The notes under the pieces are model-generated. The model saw nothing but the letters and a program-made list of their open reading frames with translations, had not been told where the DNA came from and did no database searches. Source: Cymbomonas tetramitiformis (taxonomy: Eukaryota > Chlorophyta > Pyramimonadophyceae > Pyramimonadales > Pyramimonadaceae). Taken from it: a stretch of DNA of 64,000 nt. The stretch covers positions 27,745 through 91,744 of the forward strand of contig LGRX02014832.1 in the NCBI GenBank assembly GCA_001247695.2, in the 5' to 3' direction. Position numbers and translations under genes: made by a program. Within the stretch, counting starts at the first letter, position 1. Every line of letters begins with the position of its first letter. Shown piece after piece: positions 1 through 11,578 of the stretch.

Positions 1-77
1 AACCCGCTCGCTGCGCCACAACCCGCTCGCTGCGCCACAACGCGCTCGCTGCGCCACAACCCGCTCGCTGCGCCCAG
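1..77. repeat. 19-bp tandem repeat, 4 copies
   Basis: Four near-identical 19-base units of the form ACCCGCTCGCTGCGCCACA run from the window edge. The array probably continues outside the window. Nothing suggests it is coding. Confidence 0.9.
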
Positions 78-1715
78 AACAAAAATCAAGCCGATTTTGG
101 TGCGAAAAAGCGGATGCTTGTAGAGATGTCGAAGGGTCAGGGAGTCGGCATGGTGTGCCGGTGCCTCACCGAGCATAGTACTCGCAATGGCCACGAGCAT
201 ATCTGGATGCCGCTGTGCCAAGGCCACCAACTCGCCACGGAACTCCGTAGTAGGGTTCACCTTTTTCCCCGTCGCCCTGAGCGTGGGAATGTCCAGGCAG
301 CGATGACACGTCAGCAACCCTGAGACATGTGGCAGAAGTACAGCAGAGCCAAAGAGACCGCTCGGAGAGCTGAGAGCGCAGCGCACGAGTGGCGCGAATC
401 AGTGTGCCGTACAGAGCTCACTACCAGGCAGTCCTTTGCAATCTTCTGTGGATGCGATCTGGAAGAAGAGTACGGGAAGCGGAAAGCTCGAATTTCGTTA
501 TGTGGTGGGAGGCACATCCCTCTCCATAGACAGTCCAGGAAAGTCTCTTGGGTTTGGGTGATTGGGGGAGAGGTCTCACCGCTGCACCCTCTTCAGCCAG
601 TTCACATCGAAGTACACGAGCACCATTGCCGGTTTGCTGGTGAGGCTCCACCAGTCATGTGCCAGATTGGCCGCGAGCTCAGGGACAATGCTCAGCACGT
701 TCGAGCGCAGGAACCCTGCCAGCTCCAGCTCCTGCTCAGCAAGCACCTCCCACATACCCCAAATATCCCCCCGGTGTCCCAAGGACCCCTGCGCTGCTCA
801 TATGTACCCCAGCAACCGATTGTTGTGGATGATAAACGAGATACCTCCACAGGTGCGCCCAGGCCACCTAACTCCCTAACGTTGGCACCACACTCCTCCG
901 TGGCGCTAAAGCCCTTCGCCTCAGGTCTTTGGGCAGAGCGAAGTGGCAACACACTCCTCCGTGGCGCTAAAGCCCTTCGCCTCAGGTCTTTGGGCAGAGC
1001 GAATTGGCACCTCTGTCGGCAGGAAGGCAGAGCGAATTGGCACCTCTGTCGGCAGGAAGGCAGAGCACATTGGCACCTCTGTCGGCAGGAAGGCAGAGCG
1101 AATTGGCACCTCTGTCGGCAGGAAGGCAGGCGGCCAGGACCGGAACGGCACGCCATCCGCATGATATCGGCGAGCGTATTCTATCGCCACAGTGTTTGGC
1201 TCTGAAGCGGTAGCACGGCCAACCCCGCCCATCTCAGCACCTCCGCTTCCGCGTTCCCGATAGCTCGCGCCTCAAAGCTATATGACAGATTACCTCTCAG
1301 GAGGCAGACAGCAGAAGTGAACCGTGGCATTTCACCCACCAGTGCAAAACCTTTAGTCCCACTGCACTTCACTCCACTGCGAAGACACAACAGCAAGGAC
1401 CCTAGCCGCGGGCATTCCACAGTATGAACTGAAGGCGTCGCAGAAGGGATTTGAGACAAGGCGGTCAAGGGTAGCAAGACAACGTGAAGTAGCAGTCCCA
1501 ACAAAGACCGTGCCAGCAGGTGAGTAGGCGATCGAGGAACCACAGAACGTGGGGTTTTGAGTGTGTTACCGCGACGGAGCTGAGCCATGAGCGTCCGATC
1601 CTCCACCACGGCTAGGTTGTTCTTGTGAAAAACGCTGCTTGTGCTCAAATGAGCCACCGCGCCGAGCCACCGCGCCTTCTCGAGCACCCACCACCGTTGC
1701 AGCCTTAAACAAAAG
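78..1715. other. GC-rich stretch without a gene I can support
   Basis: Several frames stay open, on both strands, but none shows a recognisable domain, and the longest plus-strand frame (327-1205) runs through the minisatellite at 888-1128. Minus-strand sequence near 1585-1690 reads like possible coding and could be a 3' exon of the gene at 1716-2167, but I cannot fix its splice sites. Confidence 0.4.
888..1128. repeat. Two adjoining minisatellites (61 bp x2, 33 bp x4)
   Basis: A 61-base unit starting CACTCCTCCGTGGCGCTAAA occurs at 891 and 952. It is followed by four 33-base units containing TTGGCACCTCTGTCGGCAGG. Because 33 is a multiple of three, these create long spurious open frames on both strands. 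Confidence 0.85.
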
Positions 1716-2167
1716 CTACCCGTTCAGCTTAAAAGAGAGTTTAACACCTCCCTGCACTTGGTCTCTTTTCGCACAAACCGCATCACTCGTCCTCTCTGCG
1801 AAACCTGCAGCGTAGAGATACATTCGCCGTTTTGCTGCAGGCTTTCGGAAGGGCTGCAAAAGAAATATCAAGACCTTGTTGTCGTCGACACGGTCACGGA
1901 GAACAAATAGCGGTAGGGTGCTGGACTCCCGACGAATATAGTTTTCAAGGGTCGACAAGGTGGCGGACATGTGTGACAATCGGTGGGTTCTTTCGCAAGA
2001 ATAAAAGTTAAGGATTGAGCCGTTGCTTGGAGTATGAATAGTTTCGTATAGCGCCATACCTTTAGGGGGTCATTCACACCAGGTTGTAAGAACGCCACCA
2101 TAACGAAGTCTGGCGGAGGTGCGCCCATATCTCCTTTGCCCATCTCAGCCTTGCGTATGCGTTCCAT
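1716..2167 (-). CDS. Two-exon gene, 81-aa unknown protein
   Basis: Exon 1 is 2167-2060 (36 codons from ATG) and ends at an AAG|GTATGG donor. Exon 2 is 1853-1716 and begins after a pyrimidine-rich acceptor (ATTTCTTTTGCAG). The junction is phase 0 and the joined frame ends at TAG. The predicted protein is short and basic, with KRRMYLYAAGF in the middle, and I see no signal peptide or membrane segment. I do not recognise the family. The unspliced frame across the intron is also open, so an unspliced 113-aa reading from 2057 is the alternative. A possible donor at GGGAG|GTGTTA before the stop would let the gene continue left of 1716. The splice signals are good, but the function is unknown. Confidence 0.5.
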
Positions 2168-2745
2168 AGTTCCCGCCTGAATTCAAGTGCACACAAGTTG
2201 CCGTTGGAACCCTAAACCCTAAACATCCGAAGTGTCAGATAGAACCCTGCACTTCATGGGCAACCGAATCCGCGGACGCCTGTAACGCACATTTCGAGGT
2301 GAACACCAGGACAGAAGATATGTGTAAAACGCATACTTACGAAAACATTTCGTGAGCAGAACACGCTGGCTCCTAGAGTTGGTCTCCCTGCTCCTATGTC
2401 GGTACTCTTGCAGCAAGCTGCAGTTTTCTTGTTTGAGGTGCAAGGAAAGATTGGTTCACCTTGAACGCTTCATACTCCACGAAGCTGCGTATGAGTGTGC
2501 AGCCTGCAAATAGAGAACATATCCACGGATGTACAACGTTGAAGCGCACACGCCAGAACTAGGTCGTACGCGATCCGAGAAAACACAAAAGTTTAACAGT
2601 ATATGGAAGTCATATTTTTCTTATTTTAGCAACGGATACCTTTGCAAAATTGGATCAGAACTCAGAGGAGAAGTGTTGGTGACGCTTGGACACATATTGT
2701 TTGAGAAGAAGTTGTGACCGCACACGATTAGAGCAAGCGAAAAAA
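2168..2745. other. Intergenic, no gene seen
   Basis: It contains two CCCTAAA units at about 2211-2224, matching the plant/green-algal telomere heptamer but too few to be a telomere. No coding signal is supported. Confidence 0.6.
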
Positions 2746-3308
2746 CTATGGACAGGGCTTAGCGTTTCCTAAAAAATGTGTCATATCTATAGCGCCTTCT
2801 ATATTTGTATTGATGTATAAAACTAGTTCTTTGTTCGACACCGTTGAGAATTTATGCATTTCTGTAGCTTGAAGATGGGGCGGTAAGACGTCGTTCCAAG
2901 ATGCTCTGCGACGCGATAAACACAGGAAGCTACCGAAGATACGAGCGGAATCTGGAACAGAACACACTATATCATAATCCTCTAGCTGCGATAAAGCTGG
3001 AAGGAGGGGTTGGCGCACCGGGGTAGTTCTGGGCTGCAGCCGATCGCATGTTGAAGACACAGGCACACAAAACAGCTACCCAAGCCCAAACTACCAAAGT
3101 GCGAAAGTGGATCTTCATAAGAAAATCCATTTTTATCGGGGTAAACGATGATTACTTTAGCCGCCCACTCTGTTAGTGTGTCGTCACGACGCGACACACA
3201 GGGGCTGACATTTAGTAGAATTTCCGGCGCCTTCACAGCTATGGCTTCACATTGGGGTCTCTCTTCAAATCCCAGATTTAAAATATGCCAGGGTGATATA
3301 GTATCACA
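2746..3308 (-). CDS. 3' part of a multi-exon gene, unknown protein
   Basis: Two exons read well. Exon 3308-3095 (71 codons plus 1 nt) is preceded by a pyrimidine-rich acceptor (CACTTTCTTTAAGCAG) and ends at TTTG|GTAGTT. Exon 2996-2746 begins after CCTCCTTCCAG and ends at TAG. The phases agree (1 to 1), giving a C-terminal fragment of about 154 aa with a natural amino-acid composition. Motifs such as WAAKVIIVYPDKNG and LEDYDIVCSVPDSARIFG are visible, but I recognise no domain. A plausible first exon lies at 3896-3794 (it starts METIDAQLYILRLSQ and ends at ATAG|GTTGGA). Its phase does not join directly to 3308, so at least one exon between them is unidentified. If it is right, this gene is divergent from the ZNF511-like gene with only about 145 bp between start codons. 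Confidence 0.55.
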
Positions 3309-3459
3309 CTGCTTAAAGAAAGTGCTCGCAAGAGTACAGGCGACAGTCGACGCTCCACACGAAACAAAACGAAAAGCTAAACGTTAACGTAAAGCTAAAG
3401 GGCAAACGAAGATCAGATCTGCAATCCAGTCGGAATCCTACTATCCTACCGTACGCTAT

Positions 3460-3606
3460 CGCTAGTCCTCGACGCTCGAGTGTCACTCACTCACTGTCGA
3501 CTGTCGCTCGGCTGTCGATCCGGATCGCGGATGTCGCTCGGGGCTCGGCTGTCGTGTCGGATGTCGATCCGGATGTCGCTCGGCTGTCGCTGTCGGGTGT
3601 CGGCAA
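3460..3606. repeat. Degenerate TGTCGSNT-rich short repeats
   Basis: There are many imperfect copies of CTGTCG, GATGTCG and GATCCGGAT. A cleaner relative, GGATCGTGTC x4, lies at about 13397-13434. It is simple-sequence-like and probably sits in an intron of the minus-strand gene to its left. Confidence 0.6.
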
Positions 3607-3896
3607 GGGGGGTAACATTGTTGATTGTAACTAGCGCCTACAGTAGTCTAGTATAGAGTATTATCAAACTTCGGTGAGAGTTTTCGCGATTTTGATTGGT
3701 GAATTTTCAAAGTTCTGCATAATTTTTCTTGATCGTTGATGGATGGTCATGCGATGGTGCGAGTTTTATGTTTTCAGTTTTGTGAAATCCAACCTATATC
3801 ATGTTTCAGCTCGGCAATTGTCGAGTGGTGCCGTTGAACCGTGGACCGACTTTGCGACAATCTCAGGATATAGAGCTGAGCATCAATCGTTTCCAT

Positions 3897-4040
3897 GTGT
3901 ATGTGAATAGCGTATATTTTCGTCGCATTCCCGCCTGCTTCCAGATCTTCACGCATCGCCCATCCTACGTTCGTTTGCAAGATCGCCGGTCTCGCGTCCG
4001 GACGGTGATAACGCGCAGATCTGCGATTCAAACATATCAT
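3897..4040. promoter_or_regulatory. Probable short divergent promoter
   Basis: About 145 bp separate the ATG of the ZNF511-like gene (4041, plus) from a candidate minus-strand start at 3896. No clear TATA box is seen. The call rests only on gene arrangement and depends on the minus-strand first exon being real. Confidence 0.3.
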
Positions 4041-7000
4041 ATGGAGGTTGAGTCCTCGGAAGTTGTCCGGTCACAGCTGCCTCTGGTTTATATCCCGCAC
4101 AGGTGCATTCATGCTATTCTCACTTGCGTCCACGACAGGCTGTTTAGAGAATTTGAAACCATCAAGCCCGTTCTAGCATTGCCTTGCCCTCATATGTTCC
4201 ACGCTCTGTCTATTTCAGGAGGAGACTTCCTCTGAATGACCCTCTCTTCGAGCAAGGAAACCTGGAACGGGAAGTGTTTGCTAAGCAGGTGTCTATTCCT
4301 TCAGTAGCCACCTTTTTTGCTTTCTTTTGGGACGTCCAACGGAATCCACGCGGCGAAGATGTTCGCAGACATCCTTGTGTCCAAGCGACTTTCCAGTAAT
4401 CGACATGCTCTTACCGTAGCGATGAAGAGAGAGCATGCAGTCTACTTTGTTCAATGTGTAGTTTTCGCTCACGTGCTACTTGAATCACAAAAGCTACTCT
4501 TCACGTTCGGCAAAGGGGAAGCACTAAACACGGAATAGTTGGCTTGCTCCCTTCAGGTGACTCAGGAGCTCACTGAAAGGGATGCTTCACTTCTCCTCGC
4601 GCACGAGAACACCGGCGAGCACTGGTAACTCAGCTCACAGGCCCTGATTCAAGGGAGGCAACACATCTGAAGGCAGAAACCACTACGGATGTTCTCGCGT
4701 TGTGGTGCGCTTAAGTCTTGGTACTGCAGAAAGGTTGGTGTTCGTACACTGCAGAAAGGTTGCACCTTCAGAAGAGTGCTTGCCACCACCCTGAGGGCAG
4801 GTGGGCTCGGTCTGCGCTTCCTTGCACCTGAAACGTAGCTGGCGTCGGGTGGACTGGGTTGCAGGGAAGCCTGCTGTCCAATAGCCGGCTGCAAGGCGGT
4901 GCTCGCAGGCCCCGCCGCGCTCGAGCTTCACTATTCCGCGTGCCATTCACAAGGTGATCACAAGACTAACGCGTTGAATACCACCGCGATAACTGACTTA
5001 CTGTTCGCCTCGCCGCGTGCACCAACGCCAGCACCCTGCCTCAGAGCAAATGCACTGACGTGACCTCGGTATGCTCTCACCCTCATGTCTCATGCGGCGC
5101 TCGAGCATATACGACAGCGGAATATGGGCCGTTCGAGACGGAGGGCTTCGACATCAGACCAAATATGTTGCCGTTCCCCTTTTCCGCAATCTGGGCTGAA
5201 GTCCAAGGACCGCGTAACTCAATATGGAAACTCGTGCCACAGGCTATATGATGCAGTGTTCAGTACGATATGCCATGTTACCCTTTTGGTATGGTGCACT
5301 TGCGTCACGCTATACAAGCTATACTGTCGAAACGCCCTGTTCTGTTAGTTTTGTACACTACCTAACCCTCCCGACGCTGAGAAACAAATCATAGTGGTTC
5401 ACGGGCGTTGAGCCGTTGACACACTGATGCATGCCCTACATGGTCTGGGGGGAGATTGTCGTATCGCCCTGCAGAATGCTCAGTGTGTGGTGCCGTATTT
5501 CCCTCCTCTCGGCTGCTTGGTGCGAGCCCTACCCCTCCCCTTCTGTCCTTTCCACCACGGTCCGAATGCCAACCTCGCCGAATCTCAGCGCAGGGGGGCC
5601 CACGGCACCTCGGCACCTCGGGAGGGCTGCGCAGCTGCTACGAAGGTCTCGGTAGCTACTGGAGGAGAATTTCCTAGAAGTCTCCAAGGGTCAGAGTCCT
5701 GGAGGTCTGCAGGAGCGCTCCGAGCTTTGTGAACTTCTCCTGTGGCAGATAGGAGGTGGGCAGGTGATGCAGAGGTGTCGGCTGCTTTGGAAACACGGGG
5801 CGAGGCGAGGCGAGGTGGAGGTGTCGGCTTCCCTGGGAGCAGGGGGTAGGGCGAGGCGGAGGTGTCGGCTGCTTTGAAATTAAGGGTGAGAGATATTGTT
5901 TGCGAGTAGGGCTGCAAAGACACATATATGCAAGCACCGTTTTCCAGCATTCAATGGTAATTCGCAACCTTGTGCCTGTGGGTAGAGATTGCATATGAGC
6001 TGCAATCTGCTGGCTTCCCGGTGCCCGTGCCGCAGTGTGGGTAGAGATCGCATATGAGCTGCAATCTGCTGGCTTCCCGGTGCCCGTGCCGCAGTGTGGG
6101 TAGAGATCGCGTATGAGCTGCAATCTGCTGGCTTCCCGGTGCCCGTGCCGCAGTGTGGGTAGAGATCGCGTATGAGCTGCAATCTGCTGGCTTCCCGGTG
6201 CCCGTGACGCAGTGTGGGTGGAGTGAGCCTCGTTCGGTGTGGTGGAGTTTGGGGGGCATGATGATGCGGGGGGTGGGGCATAAAAACTTATCGTTTTTAC
6301 GCCACGCGACACAGACCTGCATGTTTCTGAGGTGCCCTCCCCGTCTGCTCCTGCGTCCTGATCAACTTTTGCCACACTGGACCTGCTCTGTTATTCATCG
6401 CAAACATGCCTCACACTCTCCACACATTCTGTTCAGAAGTCAACAGGTTGGAAGTGTCACTTTGCAACTTGCTGCCAGCTGGCATACTCAGGCAACAAAC
6501 CACAGTTTTGTCTTGCACGAATCTTACATGCATTGCTGCACCTATGTGGCCGGTAGATCCGAGTGGCAGCACCCACATCCATGATGCTAGGTGTGTGCCT
6601 GTGGTGTGATGACAGCCCTTCATGGGGGTGGGGCTGCCGCATGGGTTGGTTATGCAGCGTCATGATTCATTTTTTGCAGCAATGGCGGCCCGCGATCAGA
6701 AAGTGGTGAGTCCTTGTGCCTCCGTCACATGATGGATGAAATGACGGGTCGGCACTGGCTGCACGTCCACTATATTATGAGCTGAATGACGGGTCGGCAC
6801 TGGCTGCGCCCCACTATTTATGAGCTGAATGACGGTCGTACGGCTGCGCCTACGCACTATATTGATGAAGCTCGGCTGCACTTCAATATATTAGCGAGTC
6901 GGTCACTGGCGCATGTCCACTCATTTTATGAGCTGGAATATGGGTCGACATCGGCTGCGCCTCCACTATATTATGAGCTGAATGACGGTCGGCATCGGCT

Positions 7001-10000
7001 GCAAGTCACTATATTATGAGCTGAATAATGACGGCTCGGCATTTGGCTGCGCGTCCACTATATTATGAGCTGAATGTGGCTCGCACTGGCTGCACGTCCA
7101 CTATGTTATGAGCTGAATGACGGCTCGCATCGGCTGCACGTCCACTATGTTGTGAGCTGAATACGGGTCGGCATCTGCTGCACGTCCACTATATTATGAG
7201 CTGAATGACGGCTCGGCACTGGCTGCGCCTCCACTATGTTATGAGCTGAATGGCGGGCCGGCATCGGCTGCACGTCCACTATAGTATGAGCTGAATGGCG
7301 GGTCGGCATCGGCTGCACGTCCACTATATTATGAGCTGAATGACGAGTCGGCATCGGCTGCACGTCCACTATATTATGAGCTGAATGACGGGTCGACACT
7401 GGCTGCACGTCCACTATTTTATGAGCTGAATGACGGGTCGGCATCGGCTGCCGTCCACTATATTATGAGCTGAATGATGAGTCGGCATCGGCTGCACGTC
7501 CACTATATTATGAGCTGAATGACGGGTCTGCACTAGCTGCAAATCCACTATTTTATGAGCTGAATGACGGGTCGGCATCGGCTGCACGTCCACTATGTTA
7601 TGAGCTGAATGACGGGTCGGCACTGGCTGCACATCCACTATGTTATGAGCTGGATGACGGGTCGGCACTGGCTGCACGTCGCATGAACTTAGTGGTATGC
7701 TCCACTGTCTATCCATTACAGACTGTCATATGCTGTTGTCACGAAATATCCATATGAACCTACCCAGCCATTTCGATCGAAGGGGTGATATTGTGTGCAG
7801 TTTGAGTGCCTTGTTGATGGGTGCGCTAAGAAATTTGCAAACGATGCGGACCGCCACCGGCATCTCGTTGACCAGCACAAGTACCCTCGCAGGTTAGTGT
7901 CTACACCGAGCTCCTTTCTTGCGCCTGTGGAGCGAGAGGGGATCGTGCCATGCCGTGTTGAGCAGATCGCTTTACCATGGTTGTCACCCGAGCAAATCAT
8001 CAATGGTGTAACATGGTATCAGGATGGCTTGACGTGCCTCTGGTTGTTGGATCCCAATGTGGAGCACGGTGTTCCGATGCAAATCGGTTGGTGGCTCGCA
8101 GCTTTAACTTTCATGTGGGCGTTCGACATCGGCATTTATCGCAGCGGAAGCGGAGACAGCAGGCAGCTCAAACACATCGGGTGACCCTCTCTTATTTTGA
8201 CTCCACGCAATCTGAAAGGACGGGCGGTTCAATCTCCCGATGGAACGCCTCATGTCACAATGTGACTCCCTGCAACGAACTGTTGCCGCTCATATGGGCA
8301 ACCTCCTTATACCGCTCCTTGCTATCGGCGTTACGGTGTGGTTGCGCTCTGACGTGGCACTCAGCCTTGGTCTCTCTTGGTGTACGGTGTGGTTGCGCTC
8401 TGACGTGGCACTCAGCCTTGGCCTCTCTTGGTGTACTATGTTCACTTGTTATGCTGTTCTCTGTGATCGCCGCGATCCAACTTCCACTTGGGCTTCTACT
8501 GTTATCATGATGGAGGCGAAGACCTTGTGCTCAAGGATTCGCACACACGCGCTAACAGCTTTCTTTGATGCGGGTTTCCTTTCTGTTTGGTTTGTGATCC
8601 GTCACCAAAGCAAGTCCAAACCCATTCATCCCCCCCTCCCCCCCGCAGGGGGTCGCTAGCTCCCCTAGTGAGCTCCAGAAAATTGGATGGGTGTCCCGAA
8701 GTATGTGCTGAAACCTTTGATCCCTGGCGTGGGTACATAGTGCAGCCAATCTTCTGTGGCTATCTGCTGCCAAAGAAATTGGTCCAAGGATAAGCATACA
8801 CACAGGTTTGCATGTTGGAGAAGGGACCTCAAGTAGGAACCGTCCAGAACAACACGTGCAGTGCAAGGGTGGAGCGCACATCTGTCAGGACCGCAGTTTA
8901 CTCCCAGGGTCTCCAGCGCCGGGCCACAGAGTTGCAGTTGGGGGTACGGAGTTGCAGGCATAGTTCGATAGCGGGTGCTCAAGGTCAGACAGAAGCACTT
9001 CAGTGCATCATTCTCAGCCCCTTGGGACGGACTTCTGGGATCTGCGGCGTGTTGTGGGTGAACAAGCTCTCTTGAGGCCAGGCTTTGGGGCGGGCAGGGT
9101 GCAGGGTGCTGATTTTGAGCGCAGGCTTGGTGTTTGGGAGATGGCTTGGGCAGCTCAGGGGGTAGAGGTGGACCAGCTTTAGTGGCACAGCTTCAGTGCG
9201 CAGACAGAGCAGTTGCAGAGGTGCTCAGGTGGCCCAGTGAGGCTTACGGGGTCCCATCCTCCACTAGTGAGCTCCGGAAAATCCGGATGGGTGTCCAGAA
9301 GTAGGTGCTGAATCCATTGATCCCGGGTATTATGGGTACATGGTGCAGCTGGCATTCGGCGGCCATTTAGTGCCCCAAAAGTCGGTCCAAGGACAAGCCA
9401 CACACATCGGGAACCACGCCATCGTGACGGACGTAGGACTTAGACCACGGGGCTGCGGAGGGTAGACCTGAACCAGCGCGAGTATAGGCAAGGGGATGTG
9501 TCAAAGGGATTTAGACCACGGGGCTGCGGAGGGCAGACCTGAACCAGCGCAAGTATAGGCAAGGGGATGTGTCAAAGAGATGTGTCAAAGTAGGTATACG
9601 GGTGGGAGGTGTTGGGTGATCCGTGGAATATGGGATTTGTCACGTACCCCTCGCGGTGTGAGGTGGTTTCCCGGGGGGTGGGCGAGGCATCACGTCTCTT
9701 CGAGAGTATTGCAGACACGTGACGGGGTTTGGATACAGATCATCTTTGGAAGGCTCAGGGACAGCGCCCGGGCATCCCGGATGCTCATTCTGAGGGGGTC
9801 TCTGTAGGCGTATGTGTGGCCAGCCAGGCGGGCTTCTCCTGCCACTCGAGCATCCATCGCATCCTGTCAGAGCAAATGACCACGTATTGCCGAGCTTGGA
9901 GTGCGAGATCTGGACGCAATAAATGTCTTTTCGAGCGCCCATGACAACGACGTGGCATATGTCATGGAGGTGTGCTCATTTCAAGCACCTGCAACCGGTG

Positions 10001-10205
10001 ACATATTTGCCTTGACATGATACAGGAGCCCGATGCAGCCATGGACACAGAGCTGGATGAGCTGTCCAAGGCAATGGGCGGCTTGAGGACCGGTGGAGGG
10101 ATTCCTGCGGAGGTCTCTTTTGGCCGACGTGGACGTGGTGGCCGGGGAGGCGGGTTTGCTAGAGGGTGCGTCCAATCCTCCACGCTATGCCGTGACAGAC
10201 CATAA
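4041..10205 (+). CDS. ZNF511: ZNF511-like protein, three C2H2 zinc fingers (10 exons)
   Basis: Ten exons join in frame to 249 codons plus stop: 4041-4102, 4219-4288, 4557-4624, 4865-4953, 5475-5519, 6315-6331, 6658-6705, 7801-7892, 8102-8180 and 10026-10205. All introns are GT-AG and every phase agrees. Residues 71-94 form finger 1 (C-x4-C-x12-H-x4-H), 98-119 finger 2 (C-x2-C-x12-H-x4-H) and 136-159 finger 3 (C-x4-C-x12-H-x4-H). Family hallmarks include NDPLFEQGNLEREVFAKQ near the N-terminus, LLDLHVSERHDSFFAA across fingers 2 and 3, HKYP after finger 3, and a C-terminal VSFGRRGRG. The length matches human ZNF511 (about 252 aa). Exon 6 is a 17-nt microexon that supplies the first zinc-binding His of finger 2. 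The protein is presumably nuclear and its biochemical role is poorly known. The N-terminal exon and the exact stop are the least certain parts. Introns 5, 7 and 9 carry tandem repeats. Confidence 0.9.
5978..6217. repeat. 59-bp minisatellite inside ZNF511-like intron 5
   Basis: Four copies of a 59-base unit (core GAGCTGCAATCTGCTGGCTT) differ at a few positions. The unit length is not a multiple of three, so minus-strand open frames here are artefacts. Confidence 0.88.
6716..7683. repeat. 45-bp minisatellite, about 21 copies, intron 7
   Basis: Units of about 45 bp (core GGCTGCACGTCCACTATATT followed by ATGAGCTGAATGACGGGTC) fill most of the intron between exons 6658-6705 and 7801-7892. In the 3' half they keep an open minus-strand frame encoding a 15-residue repeat (RHSAHNIVDVQPMPT). 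Indels in the 5' half break that frame. Confidence 0.9.
8332..8433. repeat. 51-bp tandem duplication, intron 9
   Basis: Two adjacent 51-base copies start TACGGTGTGGTTGCGCTCTG at 8332 and 8383. They lie in the 1.8-kb last intron of the ZNF511-like gene. Confidence 0.85.
8658..8815. repeat. Dispersed repeat copy 1 (partner 9248-9415)
   Basis: About 160 bp starting CTAGTGAGCTCC is repeated with substitutions and indels at 9248-9415. Shared blocks include the GGTCCAAGGA-like segment near the right end. Both copies lie in the last ZNF511-like intron. Confidence 0.7.
9248..9415. repeat. Dispersed repeat copy 2 (partner 8658-8815)
   Basis: This copy has the same orientation as the one at 8658. The minus strand of both encodes similar peptides (DTHP plus flanks), but neither is a convincing gene. 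Confidence 0.7.
9440..9581. repeat. 71-bp tandem duplication
   Basis: Two adjacent 71-base units start TTAGACCACGGGGCTGCGGA at 9440 and 9511, in the last ZNF511-like intron. Confidence 0.85.
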
Positions 10206-11578
10206 AGCTCGGGGCTTCATTTTGCATTTCGAGGTATTGCGCATCTCCGGATGACAATGTTTAGGGGGTGAGTGGATTCCCCCTACCATTAGACAGTGAA
10301 GGACATGTATAACGGCCAGTCTCCTTCATAATAATTTATGTGAGGTAATGCCCGCGGTCCCTGTGTCTGTGGCAACTATCAATAGGAAATTGTAGCGGCC
10401 TAACCAAGATGATGAGCACAGAGTGTGGTTGTGTTGTGCAACAGGAGAGGAAGGGGCAAAGGTAGTGCTCGGGGCAAGGGAAGAATGCACATGGAGAGCG
10501 AACAGATTTCTGCCCAGAGCACTACTGAATATACTGGTGATTAGCAACGATGCGGCAATCAAAGATATGTCGGCTACATGAACAGTAGGGTACCACCCCG
10601 AACATTGGGTTCACAAATAAAACCGCACTCAGCACTTCCCGAGTATCTCCCAACTCATGTGCATAATGCATATGAGACCAGTGCGTGGATATGTGTGATT
10701 GTTCGTGTTAATTGCTTCAACCTTATCCTAGTAGAACCAATTCACTAACGGTGTTAGTCGCGCAAGGTGGATAATGAATCTGGTAATGAAGTAACTATGC
10801 ATATACATGCGTATAACGTTCGCTCCTCGAACACTGTGAAAACAGCAGAAAATATCTGATTGGGCTGAGCTGCAAAGATGTGTGCGGCCTCGCACTTGCT
10901 CCACCCACACTTACACTCTTGCTTGAAGATGGCATGCACATTCTCTCCAGAATCCGAAAGCGGGCCTTCTGCTATTCCTTCATTGAGGCCGCGGACACAC
11001 CATTATAAAGTTGTGGCGGCCTTAGTACTCTCCATGAAGGGTGCTGGCGGTCTCCCCAGTGGGAGAGTCGAATTAAATCTTTGGTGCTCACATCAGCTGT
11101 CATAACACAAAATCGGCATAGTATGACAAGATGACAGTTATTATTGTCCTCGCTCAGCATGGGCTCCGTCCCGTGGCTTGACCATCGATGTGAGATATTC
11201 AAAATTGGCATGATTCATCGAACCTTTTGCACTTCGGATATTCAAAGGAATTTGCACCTGCATGGGTGACGACTGATGCCAACATCCGATAAATATGTAT
11301 TTACCAACAAAATATATGAGTATTGTGTGGAGTATTTGCTGAATATAATCTATAGCATATTGTATCTGCTAGTCTGACTGCTGGAATTTGCGTTGATTCA
11401 GCATTGTTTACTACCTTATCCGCGAGGATTTGATAATGTGGTGAGATTTAGAATTTGAGTAAGGCACGCCTCTCTATTGTGTGCTAAAGATGTCTATTTG
11501 CTTTTTTCTGAGATGCTGACCATATATTTAAGCTCCAACCCATTAGTTTCCGGTGGGCTATGTGAATACGAATGAGCC
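10206..11578. other. Intergenic, no supported gene
   Basis: The left end should contain the 3' UTR of the ZNF511-like gene. A short minus-strand frame at 10939-10754 reads moderately like protein but lacks other support. A TATA-like ATATATTTAAG sits at about 11521-11531, some 50 bp before the ATG at 11579. Confidence 0.45.

Noticed and set aside
327..1205. Long plus-strand frame of 292 codons
   Set aside because: It runs through two minisatellites, other frames on both strands are also open, and no domain is seen.
2211..2224. Telomere
   Set aside because: Only two CCCTAAA units, inside the contig. At most interstitial.
7145..7716. Minus-strand protein with 15-residue repeats
   Set aside because: The 45-bp array lies in an intron of a well-supported plus-strand gene and its frame is broken by indels in the other half.
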